A stretch of 64,000 nt of DNA, taken from NCBI RefSeq assembly GCF_029589055.1, contig NZ_JARQZP010000003.1:930001-994000 (forward strand). The letters are read 5' to 3'. The notes below the pieces were generated by a model, which saw only the letters and a program-made list of their open reading frames with translations, had not been told where the DNA came from and ran no database searches. The DNA is from Vibrio hannami (GTDB taxonomy: Bacteria > Pseudomonadota > Gammaproteobacteria > Enterobacterales > Vibrionaceae). Made by a program: the position numbers and the translations under genes. Below are positions 1 through 8,121 of this stretch, piece by piece. How positions within the stretch are numbered: position 1 is the first letter of the stretch; each line of letters opens with the position of its first letter.

Positions 1-40
1 TCAAAGAAAAACAAGAAAAGTGGAACGCCTAATCGCTTAT

Positions 41-699
41 CTATAAACAGTACTCTACAATTTGACGAATGTCAGAAATTGACACAGCCTGAGCGTTATC
101 CGAATCGACTTCTTCTACTTCTGCTCTAAAGTAAAAAGTTTGGATATCAGCCCCCACTCCTGCCTGAACGCCTTTGAGCGTATCATCAACATAGATGCAC
201 TCATGGATGGCATATCCCATGTTCATAGCAGCGTAACGTAACAAATCTGGATCTGGCTTCCAGCTATTTGCATCGAAAGCAGAAAAGCAACAGGAGGTGA
301 ACCGTTCTTTCAAACCAGTGAGCTCGAGCATTTGCAGAATTTTGTCCATAGGACTGTTTGAAACGACACAATAATCAATGCCCTTCTCATCCAGTTCGTT
401 CAGAACATCGACCACACCATCTATTGGGTTGAGCCCATTCTCAAACTGTTTCTCAAGCTCCTGCCGGTAAAGTGGCTCAAGGGTATCAACAGAAACGTTC
501 ATCCCTAACCGCATTTTTGCATCGGTCAGTATATCGGCAAGCTTTCCCCCTGGAAATGAGCCAGAAAATCAGAGCGTGACGTTTCAAGACCGAAACGATT
601 AAACACATTTGATAAAGCCTGACAGCAAAGTTTCTCACTATCCACCAGCACACCATCACAATCAAAAATGACACAGCTTATGTTTTTGTTTGTATTCAT
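41..699 (-). pseudogene. YieH-like HAD phosphatase, broken by a one-base frameshift
   Basis: HAD-superfamily hydrolase resembling E. coli YieH, a 6-phosphogluconate phosphatase. The N-terminal part (699 to about 550) has the nucleophile motif IFDCDGVLVDSE; the C-terminal part (514 to 41) has motif II (VVSNSP), the motif III lysine (WKPDP) and the motif IV aspartates (YVDDT). The two parts lie in different frames. Adding one base to the C5 run at 546-550 gives a continuous 219-residue protein with FQGGKL at the join, equivalent to FKGVKL in YieH (about 221 residues). The ATG at 699 is preceded by AGGAAG; an upstream TTG at 711 is less likely. The break is a sequencing indel or a real disruption. 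Family sure, substrate inferred. Confidence 0.8.
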
Positions 700-728
700 A
701 GGCTTCCTCAAAACTACCTGCGTTACCG

Positions 729-833
729 TCAGTATTCCACCCGACGGTAATTAAAAAGAGGATATGGCAGATTCTGATAGTCCAGGCGGGAAGAATTTAT
801 GAAATTCGTATGCGGATCACTTTTCTCAGACAT
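729..833 (-). CDS. Possible 34-residue coupled ORF or displaced C-terminus
   Basis: An ATG at 833 overlaps the stop of the preceding hypothetical gene (ATGTCTGA) and runs for 34 codons to a TGA at 729. The peptide has a protein-like composition and ends LPYPLFNYRRVEY. No separate ribosome binding site is visible apart from the end of the upstream gene. Given the many indels in this part of the window it may instead be the natural C-terminus of the preceding protein. Low certainty. Confidence 0.3.
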   Translation of the reverse strand: MSEKSDPHTNFINSSRLDYQNLPYPLFNYRRVEY

Positions 834-1320
834 TTAACCAAACGTTTGACTGACGATGATTTATTCCTAGGAAGTTAATGAGCTGAAATACGACTTTTTG
901 ATGGCTAAGCATTGAGTTATCTGAATCTACAACAATATCGGAGATCAGGGTGGTATCTTCATCACATGTCACTATAGCGCCAAAGGCTACTTTCTGTTCA
1001 ATAAAGCCGAGATAGATATCATGTTGCTCGGAAAATATTATCTGAGCGAAAAACTCCAGTATCTGGGCACTTTGTTCTTCCTGATATTGGCTGGCTTGCA
1101 ATTGCGCAAACATCACCGTTAATCGGTGGAAGTCGGCTTTGTATATCTCCACCTCTAGGTCCACTGCGTCTTGCTCAAGGTATTGCTCATATTCATTGGT
1201 TTCATTGCTATGCTGGTATAACGCCTTACCTTTAATACTTTCCGCGGTAGGGAAATCAACATCCACCTGACTGTAAAGCCATTGATTTTTCTTATCTATC
1301 AGTTCTTGTATTTTTTTCAC
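826..1320 (-). CDS. Hypothetical protein, possibly GNAT-like
   Basis: Unrecognised 164-residue acidic, soluble protein without signal peptide or membrane segment. The C-terminal third (GAIVTCDEDTTLISDIVVD) has the alternating strand pattern seen in GNAT acetyltransferases, but I cannot identify a clear acetyl-CoA loop, so this is only a hint. It starts with GTG at 1320 after GGAATTCTG. The stop at 826 overlaps an ATG at 833 that opens a second reading frame of 34 codons ending at 729 (begins MSEKSDPHTN). That frame could be the true C-terminus after an indel at 829-833 or a translationally coupled small protein. It lies upstream of the yieH-like gene in the same orientation. Confidence 0.6.
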   Translation of the reverse strand: MKKIQELIDKKNQWLYSQVDVDFPTAESIKGKALYQHSNETNEYEQYLEQDAVDLEVEIYKADFHRLTVMFAQLQASQYQEEQSAQILEFFAQIIFSEQHDIYLGFIEQKVAFGAIVTCDEDTTLISDIVVDSDNSMLSHQKVVFQLINFLGINHRQSNVWLNV

Positions 1321-1343
1321 CAGAATTCCAACTCTGAATTAGT

Positions 1344-1360
1344 TATACTTAAGTAACCTC
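1344..1360. repeat. Single arm of a Vibrio palindromic repeat
   Basis: TATACTTAAGTAACCTC is the reverse complement, with one mismatch, of the right arm of the palindromic element at 8005-8065. It lies between two genes read leftward. Confidence 0.4.
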
Positions 1361-1369
1361 TAAAGTATA

Positions 1370-1474
1370 TTAATGCCAAATATCACATATCTTTGTGGTA
1401 CATACACTGGATGCCGGGGACGAACTACAGCCACCAAGCAAACAAACCAACAAGGCAATCGTCAATAATCTCAT
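1370..1474 (-). CDS. Small putative lipoprotein (34 residues)
   Basis: Short ORF with ATG at 1474 preceded by GAGG eight bases upstream. The translation begins MRLLTIALLVCLLGGCSSSP, a typical short lipoprotein signal peptide with a lipobox-like LGGC, followed by a short tail containing two further cysteines. The mature peptide would have about 19 residues. It could be a genuine small lipoprotein or the remnant of a longer one. No family recognised. Confidence 0.4.
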   Translation of the reverse strand: MRLLTIALLVCLLGGCSSSPASSVCTTKICDIWH

Positions 1475-1675
1475 TCGTTTAACCCTCGATGCATAGGATA
1501 TTTACTCAATTATCTTGTAGGAGTATCTCCTACTAATAAGCAGAATATATGCCATATAGGAGTTTATTGATAGCGACAGTGTTAAGATTTATCTAGCAAA
1601 GAGTACCGCTTCTGGGTTGAAAAAAGCACGATTGGACAATATGTTAAAGGAATAGTCCTTTAATGAGAGTACATT

Positions 1676-2212
1676 ATGTTGAAAAAAATCTTAGCAGCCT
1701 CCGCGATAACACTCGCGTTAACCGCATGTAGTGACAATGAAGTCGGTGATGTGTCATTAGGTGCTTTTACTCTCAGTGACATCAAACTGAACAAACTGAC
1801 AGACCCTCTGGTTCCGGGTGTAACTTGCCATATTGCGTCGGTAGAGACTGATTTTACTCTGTCTGATCCCAGCGACAGTTCTATTTCATGCCGTCAGACC
1901 GGAGAGATTACCCCAGAGATGATTGCGAAAATTGATCGCTCTAAATCTGGCGAAGTGGTGTTTAAAAAGTCCAAGAGCATCTTCTTCAAGAATGTAAAGA
2001 TACGCCGAATTTATGATGCAGAGCACCAGACACTGATGTACCTTTCATATTCAACAAAAGAGACATCTGGTAGCTTCAAACACAGCCTTTCCACCGTACC
2101 ACTAGTGGGATACAAAGGCTTACCAACAACCGGAAATCACCCCAGCAAATTGATTTTTATCAGTAACCACCCGAACACAGATTCGGGTGGTTTTTTCGAA
2201 TCATCTGCTTAA
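1676..2212 (+). CDS. creA: CreA family protein, probably frameshifted near its 3' end
   Basis: Matches the CreA family of small periplasmic or lipid-anchored proteins of unknown function. Residues 1-18 form a lipoprotein signal (LALTACS). The body has family landmarks: VPGVTCHIAS, SSISCRQTG, GEVVFKKSKSIFFK, YLSYSTKETSGS and the terminal STVPL. The open frame runs 178 residues and its last residues are read through a perfect terminator hairpin (2165-2196). A one-base shift at about 2104-2106 gives the tail WDTKAYQQPEITPAN and a stop at 2151-2153, before the terminator, for a total of 158 residues; E. coli CreA has 157. The extension is therefore probably an indel artefact or mutation. Confidence 0.8.
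   Translation: MLKKILAASAITLALTACSDNEVGDVSLGAFTLSDIKLNKLTDPLVPGVTCHIASVETDFTLSDPSDSSISCRQTGEITPEMIAKIDRSKSGEVVFKKSKSIFFKNVKIRRIYDAEHQTLMYLSYSTKETSGSFKHSLSTVPLVGYKGLPTTGNHPSKLIFISNHPNTDSGGFFESSA
2165..2196 (+). terminator. Intrinsic terminator after creA
   Basis: Stem AACCACCCGAA / TTCGGGTGGTT with a six-base loop followed by a T run. It lies inside the annotated creA frame, supporting a shorter native creA. Confidence 0.85.
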
Positions 2213-2313
2213 CCTTTAACCCCTCAGACTAAAAATTCCAATTAGTGTAGAATTACCAGGCTAGATACCTGCTAATTTTGCTTTACAAAGCATTTTTGCA
2301 CGGTATTATGCCC

Positions 2314-2329
2314 GCGCAAACGTTTTCGT
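2314..2329. promoter_or_regulatory. PurR-like operator upstream of fhs
   Basis: GCGCAAACGTTTTCGT matches the PurR consensus ANGCAANCGNTTNCNT at every fixed position except the first. It lies about 20 bases before the fhs start codon, where it would block initiation. PurR control of one-carbon and purine genes is well established in enterobacteria and vibrios; regulation here is inferred. Confidence 0.65.
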
Positions 2330-2348
2330 ATAGCATTTAGAGGTAATT

Positions 2349-4097
2349 ATGCTAAGTGACATCCAGATTTGTAGGAATACACAACTCAGCCCTATATCGG
2401 AAGTAGGTCGGAAATTTGGTCTTAAGGATGACGAGTTTATTTCTCATGGAGAGAGCAAAGCAAAAGTATCTTTGAAAAGTATCAACAGGCTTAAGGAGAA
2501 TCGCGAAGGCAAGTTGATTCTGGTAACAGCAATCACCCCTACTCCGCTCGGTGAAGGTAAAACCGTTACTACTATTGGCCTGGCTCAAGGTTTATCTAAG
2601 ATCAACAAGTCCGTTGCAGCTTGTATCCGCCAGCCTTCTATGGGGCCGGTATTTGGTGTTAAAGGCGGTGCTGCGGGCGGTGGTTACAGCCAGGTTGCAC
2701 CGATGGAAGAACTTAATCTTCACTTAACGGGAGACATTCACGCTGTTACTGCAGCTCACAACCTCGCTGCAGCAGCCATTGACGCCCGTATCTACCACGA
2801 ACAGCGTCATGGATATAAGGCATTTGAGGAAAAAACTGGCTTACCTGCACTCAAAATCGACTCAGAGAATGTGGTTTGGCGACGCGTTATGGATCATAAC
2901 GATCGCGCGTTGCGAATGATTACGGTGGGCAAAAATGAGCCTCAAAAAACAATCAATGGATTTGAACGCAATGATGGATTCGATATCTCTGCTGCATCCG
3001 AGCTAATGGCCGTGCTGGCTCTAGCTTCCGACTTAAAAGATCTGCGTAAACGTATTGGCGATATCGTTCTGGCTTATAACATGGAAGGTCAGCCTGTAAC
3101 CGCAGAGCAACTGCAAGTGGCAGGAGCAATGGCCGTTTCTATGAAAGACGCTATTGAGCCGACATTGATGCAAACGCTAGAAGGTGTACCTACGCTCATA
3201 CACGCAGGGCCATTCGCTAATATTGCACATGGTAATTCATCTATTATTGCCGACAACATCGCCCTAAAACTTACTGATTATACAGTCACCGAAGCCGGTT
3301 TCGGTTCGGATATGGGTTTCGAAAAAGCGTGTAATATCAAAGCTGCAGTATCTAATAAAGCACCGGACTGTGCGGTTATTGTTGCAACATTACGTGGACT
3401 CAAAGCTAACTCTGGCCTTTACGACCTAAGACCGGGACAACCTTTGCCTGACTCTATTTTTGAACCTGACTCATATGCACTGCAAGCCGGATTTGAAAAC
3501 CTAAAATGGCACATCGAGAATGTCACTCGTTACGGTGTACCCGCCGTTGTCGCCATTAACCGTTTCCCTCAAGATACAGATGAAGAGCTACAGTCGCTAC
3601 TTGAAAAGATTGAGAGCCTACCGTTACCTGTTACAGCGGCAATTAGCGATGCCTTCTCTAAAGGCGGTGAAGGAGCTGTAGAACTGGCACAGAAAGTTAT
3701 CAAGGCTGCAGAATGTCCATTAGAATTTAAGCCTCTTTACACCAGAGACCAGTCGCTGGAAGAAAAGATCATGTCTGTTGCTGAGGTAGGTTATGGGGCC
3801 AGGTCAGTAAACCTATCTGAAAAAGCGAAGCAACAACTCGTTCAATTCAAAAAGCTTGGCTTTGATAAAATGAGAGTTTGCATGGCGAAGACCCCTCTAT
3901 CAATTTCTACAGTTCCTTCAGTAAAAGGGGCTCCTAGTGGCTTTGATATAGATGTCAGAGAGCTAAAATTATGTGCAGGAGCTGGGTTTATTTATGCGTT
4001 AACAGGAAACGTACTGACGATGCCAGGCTTACCAGAGAAGCCTGCCTTTATGAATCTTGATATTGGTGAAGATGGAGAGATTATCGGCCTGAGCTAA
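2349..4097 (+). CDS. fhs: Formate--tetrahydrofolate ligase
   Basis: ATP-dependent ligation of formate to tetrahydrofolate giving 10-formyl-THF, the one-carbon donor for purine synthesis. At 582 residues it is close to the single-domain bacterial enzymes. The nucleotide-binding segment [20 protein letters not shown] is at about residues 60-80, followed by the conserved [22 protein letters not shown] stretch and, later, [14 protein letters not shown]. The ATG follows AGAGG. A PurR-like box overlaps the promoter. The gene ends nine bases before the convergent OmpA-like gene with no obvious terminator between them. Very secure. Confidence 0.97.
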   Translation: MLSDIQICRNTQLSPISEVGRKFGLKDDEFISHGESKAKVSLKSINRLKENREGKLILVTAITPTPLGEGKTVTTIGLAQGLSKINKSVAACIRQPSMGPVFGVKGGAAGGGYSQVAPMEELNLHLTGDIHAVTAAHNLAAAAIDARIYHEQRHGYKAFEEKTGLPALKIDSENVVWRRVMDHNDRALRMITVGKNEPQKTINGFERNDGFDISAASELMAVLALASDLKDLRKRIGDIVLAYNMEGQPVTAEQLQVAGAMAVSMKDAIEPTLMQTLEGVPTLIHAGPFANIAHGNSSIIADNIALKLTDYTVTEAGFGSDMGFEKACNIKAAVSNKAPDCAVIVATLRGLKANSGLYDLRPGQPLPDSIFEPDSYALQAGFENLKWHIENVTRYGVPAVVAINRFPQDTDEELQSLLEKIESLPLPVTAAISDAFSKGGEGAVELAQKVIKAAECPLEFKPLYTRDQSLEEKIMSVAEVGYGARSVNLSEKAKQQLVQFKKLGFDKMRVCMAKTPLSISTVPSVKGAPSGFDIDVRELKLCAGAGFIYALTGNVLTMPGLPEKPAFMNLDIGEDGEIIGLS

Positions 4098-4106
4098 AGC
4101 AGTGTA

Positions 4107-4727
4107 TTAGTTGTTTGCCAGAATAAATGATAATTCTACGCGGCGATTGCATGCCTTACCTGATGTGGTTTTGTTACTGCATCTTGGTTTGTAATCGCTG
4201 AATCCGCGAGTAAATATCGCTCCAGGCATCACTTGCTGTTTAACCAGTTCATCTTTTACTTTTAATGCCCTCTTCTGTGACAGACGTTCGTTGATTGCCG
4301 CGCTCCCGGTATTATCGGTATGCCCTTCCAACACCACATCGATATTTGGCATTCTGGCCACATAATAGCCAAGCTGACTTAACCATTCTTGCGAGTCCAT
4401 GGAAACTTTGTCAGAGCCAGTTTTAAACTGAACCTTCTTTCTAAGCTTGATGACCAGGTGCTCACCAGGGAGAATTTCATGCTCAATCCCTAACTGAGAA
4501 AGATAATAAGAGAACGCATCCAGCGAATCACTCTTTCGTTCTCCGTAAGGCCCTTCCACCATAGAAAGATCGCGTTGAGCAGTCGGCACCTCAACCCAAT
4601 CCGGGTGCAACAGCTCTGCACTACTTTTTGGTGCAACATCAAGCTTCGATCCCGGCATCATTTGGGACATATCCGAGGTGCTGCATCCAGTAAGAACCAG
4701 AGCTAAAAGTACAATCAATTTCTTCAT
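4107..4727 (-). CDS. OmpA-family peptidoglycan-associated lipoprotein
   Basis: Outer-membrane lipoprotein: starting at the ATG at 4727 (MKKLIVLLALVLTGCS) the signal ends in a lipobox LTGC. The C-terminal half (about residues 85-205) is an OmpA/MotB domain with VVLEGHTDNTGS, the NERLSQKRALKVKDEL helix and RRVELSF. A disulfide may form between the two cysteines of PRCSNKTTSGKACNRR. The role is probably envelope anchoring to peptidoglycan. A longer start at 4745 is possible. Transcribed divergently from the DsbA-like gene. Confidence 0.9.
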   Translation of the reverse strand: MKKLIVLLALVLTGCSTSDMSQMMPGSKLDVAPKSSAELLHPDWVEVPTAQRDLSMVEGPYGERKSDSLDAFSYYLSQLGIEHEILPGEHLVIKLRKKVQFKTGSDKVSMDSQEWLSQLGYYVARMPNIDVVLEGHTDNTGSAAINERLSQKRALKVKDELVKQQVMPGAIFTRGFSDYKPRCSNKTTSGKACNRRVELSFILANN

Positions 4728-4825
4728 TACTTTAAAACCAACCAATTACCAGAACATCCGTATAGCCATAGTATCGGCATGAGACGACAAACCTTTAATC
4801 ATATTCGGTGAGTGCTCTGCTTATT

Positions 4826-4841
4826 GAGGTCACTTAAGTAT
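4826..4841. repeat. Single arm of the palindromic repeat family
   Basis: GAGGTCACTTAAGTAT resembles the right arm (GAGGTTACTTGAGTAT) of the element at 8005-8065. It lies between two divergent lipoprotein genes. Confidence 0.35.
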
Positions 4842-4885
4842 CTATGTAGAATCAACGGTTCATTCACATAAGCCTTTCAATAACT

Positions 4886-5509
4886 ATGATAAAAAAATCT
4901 CTCAAAGCCTTCGTTGTACTTGTTGCCCTAGTACTTACCGTAGCTTGCAGTAAAAACGACGTACCGGAGCTAGGAAAACAGTACTCTCAGTTACCCGCAG
5001 ACCTTAGCCAGTATAATCTTTCTCCGGTCACTGAGATCTTTTCGCTCACCTGTGGTCACTGTCGCAACATGGAACAGATGATTCCTGAAATCGAAAAGCA
5101 AATTAATCAGGAAGTTGGCAAGGTTCACGTTACGTTCAACCAAAGCGCTCAGGTTGCAGCCCTTATTTATTATAGTGCTGTTATGCAACTTGATGGCAAA
5201 CCCGATGAAGCACTTTTAGAATCATTGTTTGCCACCGTTCAGATGCAGGACGTCACCATGTCTGAACAACAACAAGCCATTGAAGAGGCTTTCACTTCAA
5301 GAAATTTAAAAAGCCCTTACAAGATGGATGAAACCGAGTTTAAGGAACTGAATAAGTTGGTCACAATAGCTGATCGAGTGACAAAAGACGGCCAAATCAA
5401 CTCAGTTCCTACTTTTATTGTCGGCGGTAAATACCAAATTATCACCGAAGGCCACGAATCTATCGAAGATCTGGCTAAAACGATGAACTACCTATTGACG
5501 CAAAACTAA
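4886..5509 (+). CDS. DsbA-like thiol:disulfide lipoprotein
   Basis: Periplasmic thioredoxin-fold protein of the DsbA type. Residues 1-21 are a lipoprotein signal (LVLTVACS). The redox motif is CGHC (FSLTCGHCRNMEQM) near residue 56, followed by the helical insertion and a cis-proline loop, VPTFIVGGKYQI, near residue 173. It probably oxidises or isomerises cysteines in exported proteins; tethering would keep it at a membrane surface. The FKBP gene follows 16 bases downstream in the same direction, suggesting a two-gene envelope folding unit. Confidence 0.88.
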   Translation: MIKKSLKAFVVLVALVLTVACSKNDVPELGKQYSQLPADLSQYNLSPVTEIFSLTCGHCRNMEQMIPEIEKQINQEVGKVHVTFNQSAQVAALIYYSAVMQLDGKPDEALLESLFATVQMQDVTMSEQQQAIEEAFTSRNLKSPYKMDETEFKELNKLVTIADRVTKDGQINSVPTFIVGGKYQIITEGHESIEDLAKTMNYLLTQN

Positions 5510-5525
5510 AACAAAGGAATAAACC

Positions 5526-5999
5526 GTGTCTAAAATTATTTTCCCAATAGTAATTTTCATTCTGGCAGGCTTCTTCATCTACCGTACCTGGACCAATCAC
5601 AAAGCTGCTGATGTAAACTTTGCTGAAGGTCAGGCATTTCTTGAAGAGAACGCTAAGAAAGAAGGTGTTGTAACAACAGAGAGTGGGCTTCAATACCTTG
5701 TTCTGAAGGAAGGAACCGGAGAGGTACACCCTGGCACAGCAAGTACAGTTAAAGTTCATTACCACGGAACCCTAATGGACGGTACTGTTTTTGATAGCTC
5801 TGTTGAACGAGGTGAACCTATCTCTTTCCCACTTAACAAGGTAATCAAAGGCTGGCAGGAAGGCGTGCAGCTAATGGTTGAAGGGCAGAAGGTTCGTTTA
5901 TTCATCCCTAGCAACTTAGGCTATGGAAAGAATGGTACAGGTCCGATCCCACCTGGGGCGACACTTATTTTTGATGTGGAGTTACTAGAGATTCTGTAA
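5526..5999 (+). CDS. Membrane-anchored FKBP-type peptidyl-prolyl isomerase
   Basis: Prolyl cis-trans isomerase. An N-terminal membrane segment (about residues 4-19) anchors a C-terminal FKBP domain (about 60-157) with [18 protein letters not shown], the [11 protein letters not shown] loop and [16 protein letters not shown]. The start is GTG, preceded by AAAGGAAT. The domain is short (157 residues) and lacks the N-terminal dimerisation region of FkpA or FklB. It follows the DsbA-like gene and is followed by a terminator, consistent with co-transcription. Confidence 0.92.
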   Translation: MSKIIFPIVIFILAGFFIYRTWTNHKAADVNFAEGQAFLEENAKKEGVVTTESGLQYLVLKEGTGEVHPGTASTVKVHYHGTLMDGTVFDSSVERGEPISFPLNKVIKGWQEGVQLMVEGQKVRLFIPSNLGYGKNGTGPIPPGATLIFDVELLEIL

Positions 6000-6037
6000 A
6001 TCGAATATCTAACATTTCGTATACCCAATACCTAACT

Positions 6038-6066
6038 GGCTGTAGTTACGACTACAGCCTTTTTTA
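6038..6066 (+). terminator. Intrinsic terminator after the FKBP gene
   Basis: Stem GGCTGTAGT / ACTACAGCC with loop TACG followed by six T residues. The restored 3' end of the leftward AraC gene reaches into it, so it may serve only the rightward genes. Confidence 0.85.
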
Positions 6067-6943
6067 TATCCGGTTTTTGTATTGCTCAGGAGTTTCTCCA
6101 GCGTATTTCTTAAACATGGAAATAAACGGACTCGCTCGCTTGTAACCCAGAGTCAGAGCCACCTCTTTCACCGACATTCCTTGCTTCAACAAGGTCATAG
6201 AATGCGAGGTATCTGGCTCGAATACGCCACTCGGTGAAACTCATTCCCAGCTCACTTTGACAATAACGAGCCAAAGTACGCTCGGTTGTGTGAACAGTGG
6301 TTGCCCAATCCTTCAGCGACATATCGTTTAACGGGTCTTCTTCCAGTTTATCGAGTATCGGTTGCAACATTTTGTGGCTACTGCTGGGTAAAAAGTGTTG
6401 CTGTTCTTTACTGATGCTAAGTTGATCCAACAATACATTTGCCAGCCGCTGATCAGGGATTGATTCCGCAACACTTATGTTTCGTCTTCTAAAATCATCA
6501 AGGATCGCGGTAACAATAGGGGTAACACTCACAAGACAGGTATGTTCCGGCATCCCCTCTGATCGTTTTCTTTCGATGTTCAGCGAGCAGTAATTCAACT
6601 GTTTTCTATTGTAGCTGTAGTGCATCACGCCAGCAGGCACCCATATCGCTAAATGAGGAGGAGCCAAGAAGCGCATACCTTCAGCGTTCAGCTCTAACGT
6701 TCCGCCATTGATTATCTGTAGTTGACCCCACGGGTGAGCGTGTAGACGAGTTTCTGTATTCTCCTTAAAAGCATCAAAGTTCATAAAGATCTCTGAAGGC
6801 GCTTTTTTCAGATCAAGCCTGGGGTGTAACCTGGCTGCTTTGACCACAATGTTCCTACCTATGAATGTCTGAGTAGGGATATATACCACAATTTCGCCAT
6901 CACGTTGATGAAAATTGATAAATTTAAGCATTAGTGTGCGCAC
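6064..6943 (-). pseudogene. AraC-family regulator with a C-terminal frameshift
   Basis: Transcription factor with an N-terminal cupin-type sensor (HAHPWGQLQIINGG, about residues 65-80) and a C-terminal AraC helix-turn-helix domain. The open frame from 6943 stops at 6110 after 277 residues and loses the second helix-turn-helix. In the next frame the missing part is intact: LLKQGMSVKEVALTLGYKR, then SPFISMFKKYAGETPEQY, ending at 6064. Removing one base near 6205-6207 restores about 292 residues and the RARYLHSMTLLKQG join expected of the family. The start may be GTG 6943 or ATG 6931. Ligand unknown. Either an indel error or a DNA-binding-deficient allele. Confidence 0.8.
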
Positions 6944-7053
6944 AGAGATGACGCCGCCCTATTATGGTAGGTATTTTTTTCTATATACTGAAATTATTTC
7001 CAAAGTCTTCCGTTCTTATTAATTACAATCGAACAATTACCGGATTAGAACAC

Positions 7054-7665
7054 ATGACAAAACCTGTAAAAATTACTCTTTATCGCTGGGCGGGTAGCTG
7101 GGGTCCTTTTAAAGTTAAGATTCCTTGTGGTGAATGCACGCTGACCAAGGATATTCTTAAAGATACGTTCGACAATGAATTGAAAGATGTACCAGTAGAA
7201 TTGGAAGTAAAAGACTGGCTTTCACACTGGTGGGAACCATTGAAGCTTGGTGCCTGGCATGCTCCTATTATCGTCGTCGAAGGTAAGGTAATTAGTCAGG
7301 GAGAAGCACTAAATCGAGGCGTGCTTGTTCAGTCAGTAATCAAAGAGTGGACAGAACGAGACACATTAAAAGGTAACATTGTTTTCGGTAAAGCGACTTG
7401 CCCTTACTGCGTTAAAGCGAAAGAGGCACTGGATAATGCAGGCATACGATACGATTACTATGATGTAGTTAAAGATAGCGCTGCTTTGTATAGGATGATC
7501 CCTGAAGTGAAAGCTATTATAGGCGAAAAAACACCGGTAACTGTCCCACAAATCTGGATGGATGGTAACTATGTCGGGGGCTCAGATAACCTGGAAGCGC
7601 TGTTAAAGGAGAAAGGATTAGATAAAGCGCCTGATAATGTATTGAACATTGAAGCCGCCAGCTAG
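7054..7665 (+). CDS. Glutaredoxin-domain protein with N-terminal thioredoxin-like region
   Basis: About 203 residues from the ATG at 7054. The C-terminal part (about residues 105-180) is a glutaredoxin with active site CPYC (FGKATCPYCVKAKEAL), the TVPQIW cis-proline loop and GGSDNLEALL glutathione-site residues. The N-terminal part contains CGEC (KIPCGECTL), possibly a second redox pair, in a thioredoxin-like segment. Cytosolic disulfide reduction is likely; partners unknown. Upstream codons to 6964 are open but have no family character and would overlap the divergent araC promoter. Followed by a terminator at 7688. Confidence 0.85.
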   Translation: MTKPVKITLYRWAGSWGPFKVKIPCGECTLTKDILKDTFDNELKDVPVELEVKDWLSHWWEPLKLGAWHAPIIVVEGKVISQGEALNRGVLVQSVIKEWTERDTLKGNIVFGKATCPYCVKAKEALDNAGIRYDYYDVVKDSAALYRMIPEVKAIIGEKTPVTVPQIWMDGNYVGGSDNLEALLKEKGLDKAPDNVLNIEAAS

Positions 7666-7687
7666 ATTTTCTGCTGCCCCAAAAAGT

Positions 7688-7717
7688 AAAGCCCTGACAT
7701 CAAAAATCAGGGCTTTT
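7688..7717. terminator. Bidirectional terminator
   Basis: Stem AAAGCCCTGA / TCAGGGCTTT with A-rich and T-rich flanks, between the convergent glutaredoxin gene and the small basic protein gene. Confidence 0.85.
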
Positions 7718-7723
7718 AAATTC

Positions 7724-7861
7724 TTACTTTGCTAACTTCTTGAAAAACTTCTTCAGGCTAGATGTTTTCTTTTGACGAGCTGGTTTGCCGTACAGCGCCT
7801 CATTAACCATGTTCTTCGCAATAAGGTTGCTTACGTATGCTGCACCTAAATCGTTACCCAT
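7724..7861 (-). CDS. Small basic protein, 45 residues
   Basis: Complete short gene: ATG at 7861 preceded by TTTGGAG six bases away, 45 codons, TAA at 7724, then a terminator. The translation starts MGNDLGAAYVSNLIAKNM and has a strongly basic C-terminal tail (QKKTSSLKKFFKKLAK) with no signal peptide. The family was not recognised. The lysine-rich amphipathic tail could bind nucleic acid or membrane. A CRP-like palindrome lies 36 bases upstream of the start codon. Confidence 0.65.
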   Translation of the reverse strand: MGNDLGAAYVSNLIAKNMVNEALYGKPARQKKTSSLKKFFKKLAK

Positions 7862-7896
7862 AATGAACTCCAAATGTAACTTAATTACTTACTAAT

Positions 7897-7912
7897 TGTG
7901 ATTATAATCACA
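7897..7912. promoter_or_regulatory. CRP-like site, perfect TGTGA-N6-TCACA
   Basis: TGTGATTATAATCACA carries both canonical CRP half sites with six-base spacing and lies within a longer palindrome. It sits just upstream of the small basic protein gene; the patatin gene starts 210 bases away on the other side. Binding by CRP is inferred from the motif. Confidence 0.7.
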
Positions 7913-8004
7913 TTAATGGCGCTTGCAAGATCTATATCTCAATTATATGTAATTTTATTACACCTAGATTTAACTAGTCGTGTCCAATAAAAAGTTGGCA
8001 CTCA

Positions 8005-8065
8005 TATACTCAAGTGACCTCAAGATGGAGGATTCAGGGCTGCACCTAGAGGTTACTTGAGTATA
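8005..8065. repeat. Vibrio-type palindromic intergenic repeat (61 bp)
   Basis: Terminal inverted repeats TATACTCAAGTGACCTC and GAGGTTACTTGAGTATA flank a GC-richer core with AGGATTCAGGGCTGCAC. Similar arms occur at 1344, 4826, 9425 and 54175. I recall this kind of sequence from intergenic regions of many Vibrio genomes; no coding capacity is visible. It probably forms an RNA hairpin or is a non-autonomous mobile element. Confidence 0.7.
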
Positions 8066-8121
8066 ACTCCCAGAAAAGTATATAGTTTGTCTAACGTATG
8101 AATTAAATAAGATTGATTTCC

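Noticed and set aside
7054..7665. Upstream extension of the glutaredoxin gene to 6964
   Set aside because: The extra 30 codons overlap the AraC promoter region and show no thioredoxin-like content; ATG 7054 fits the fold better.
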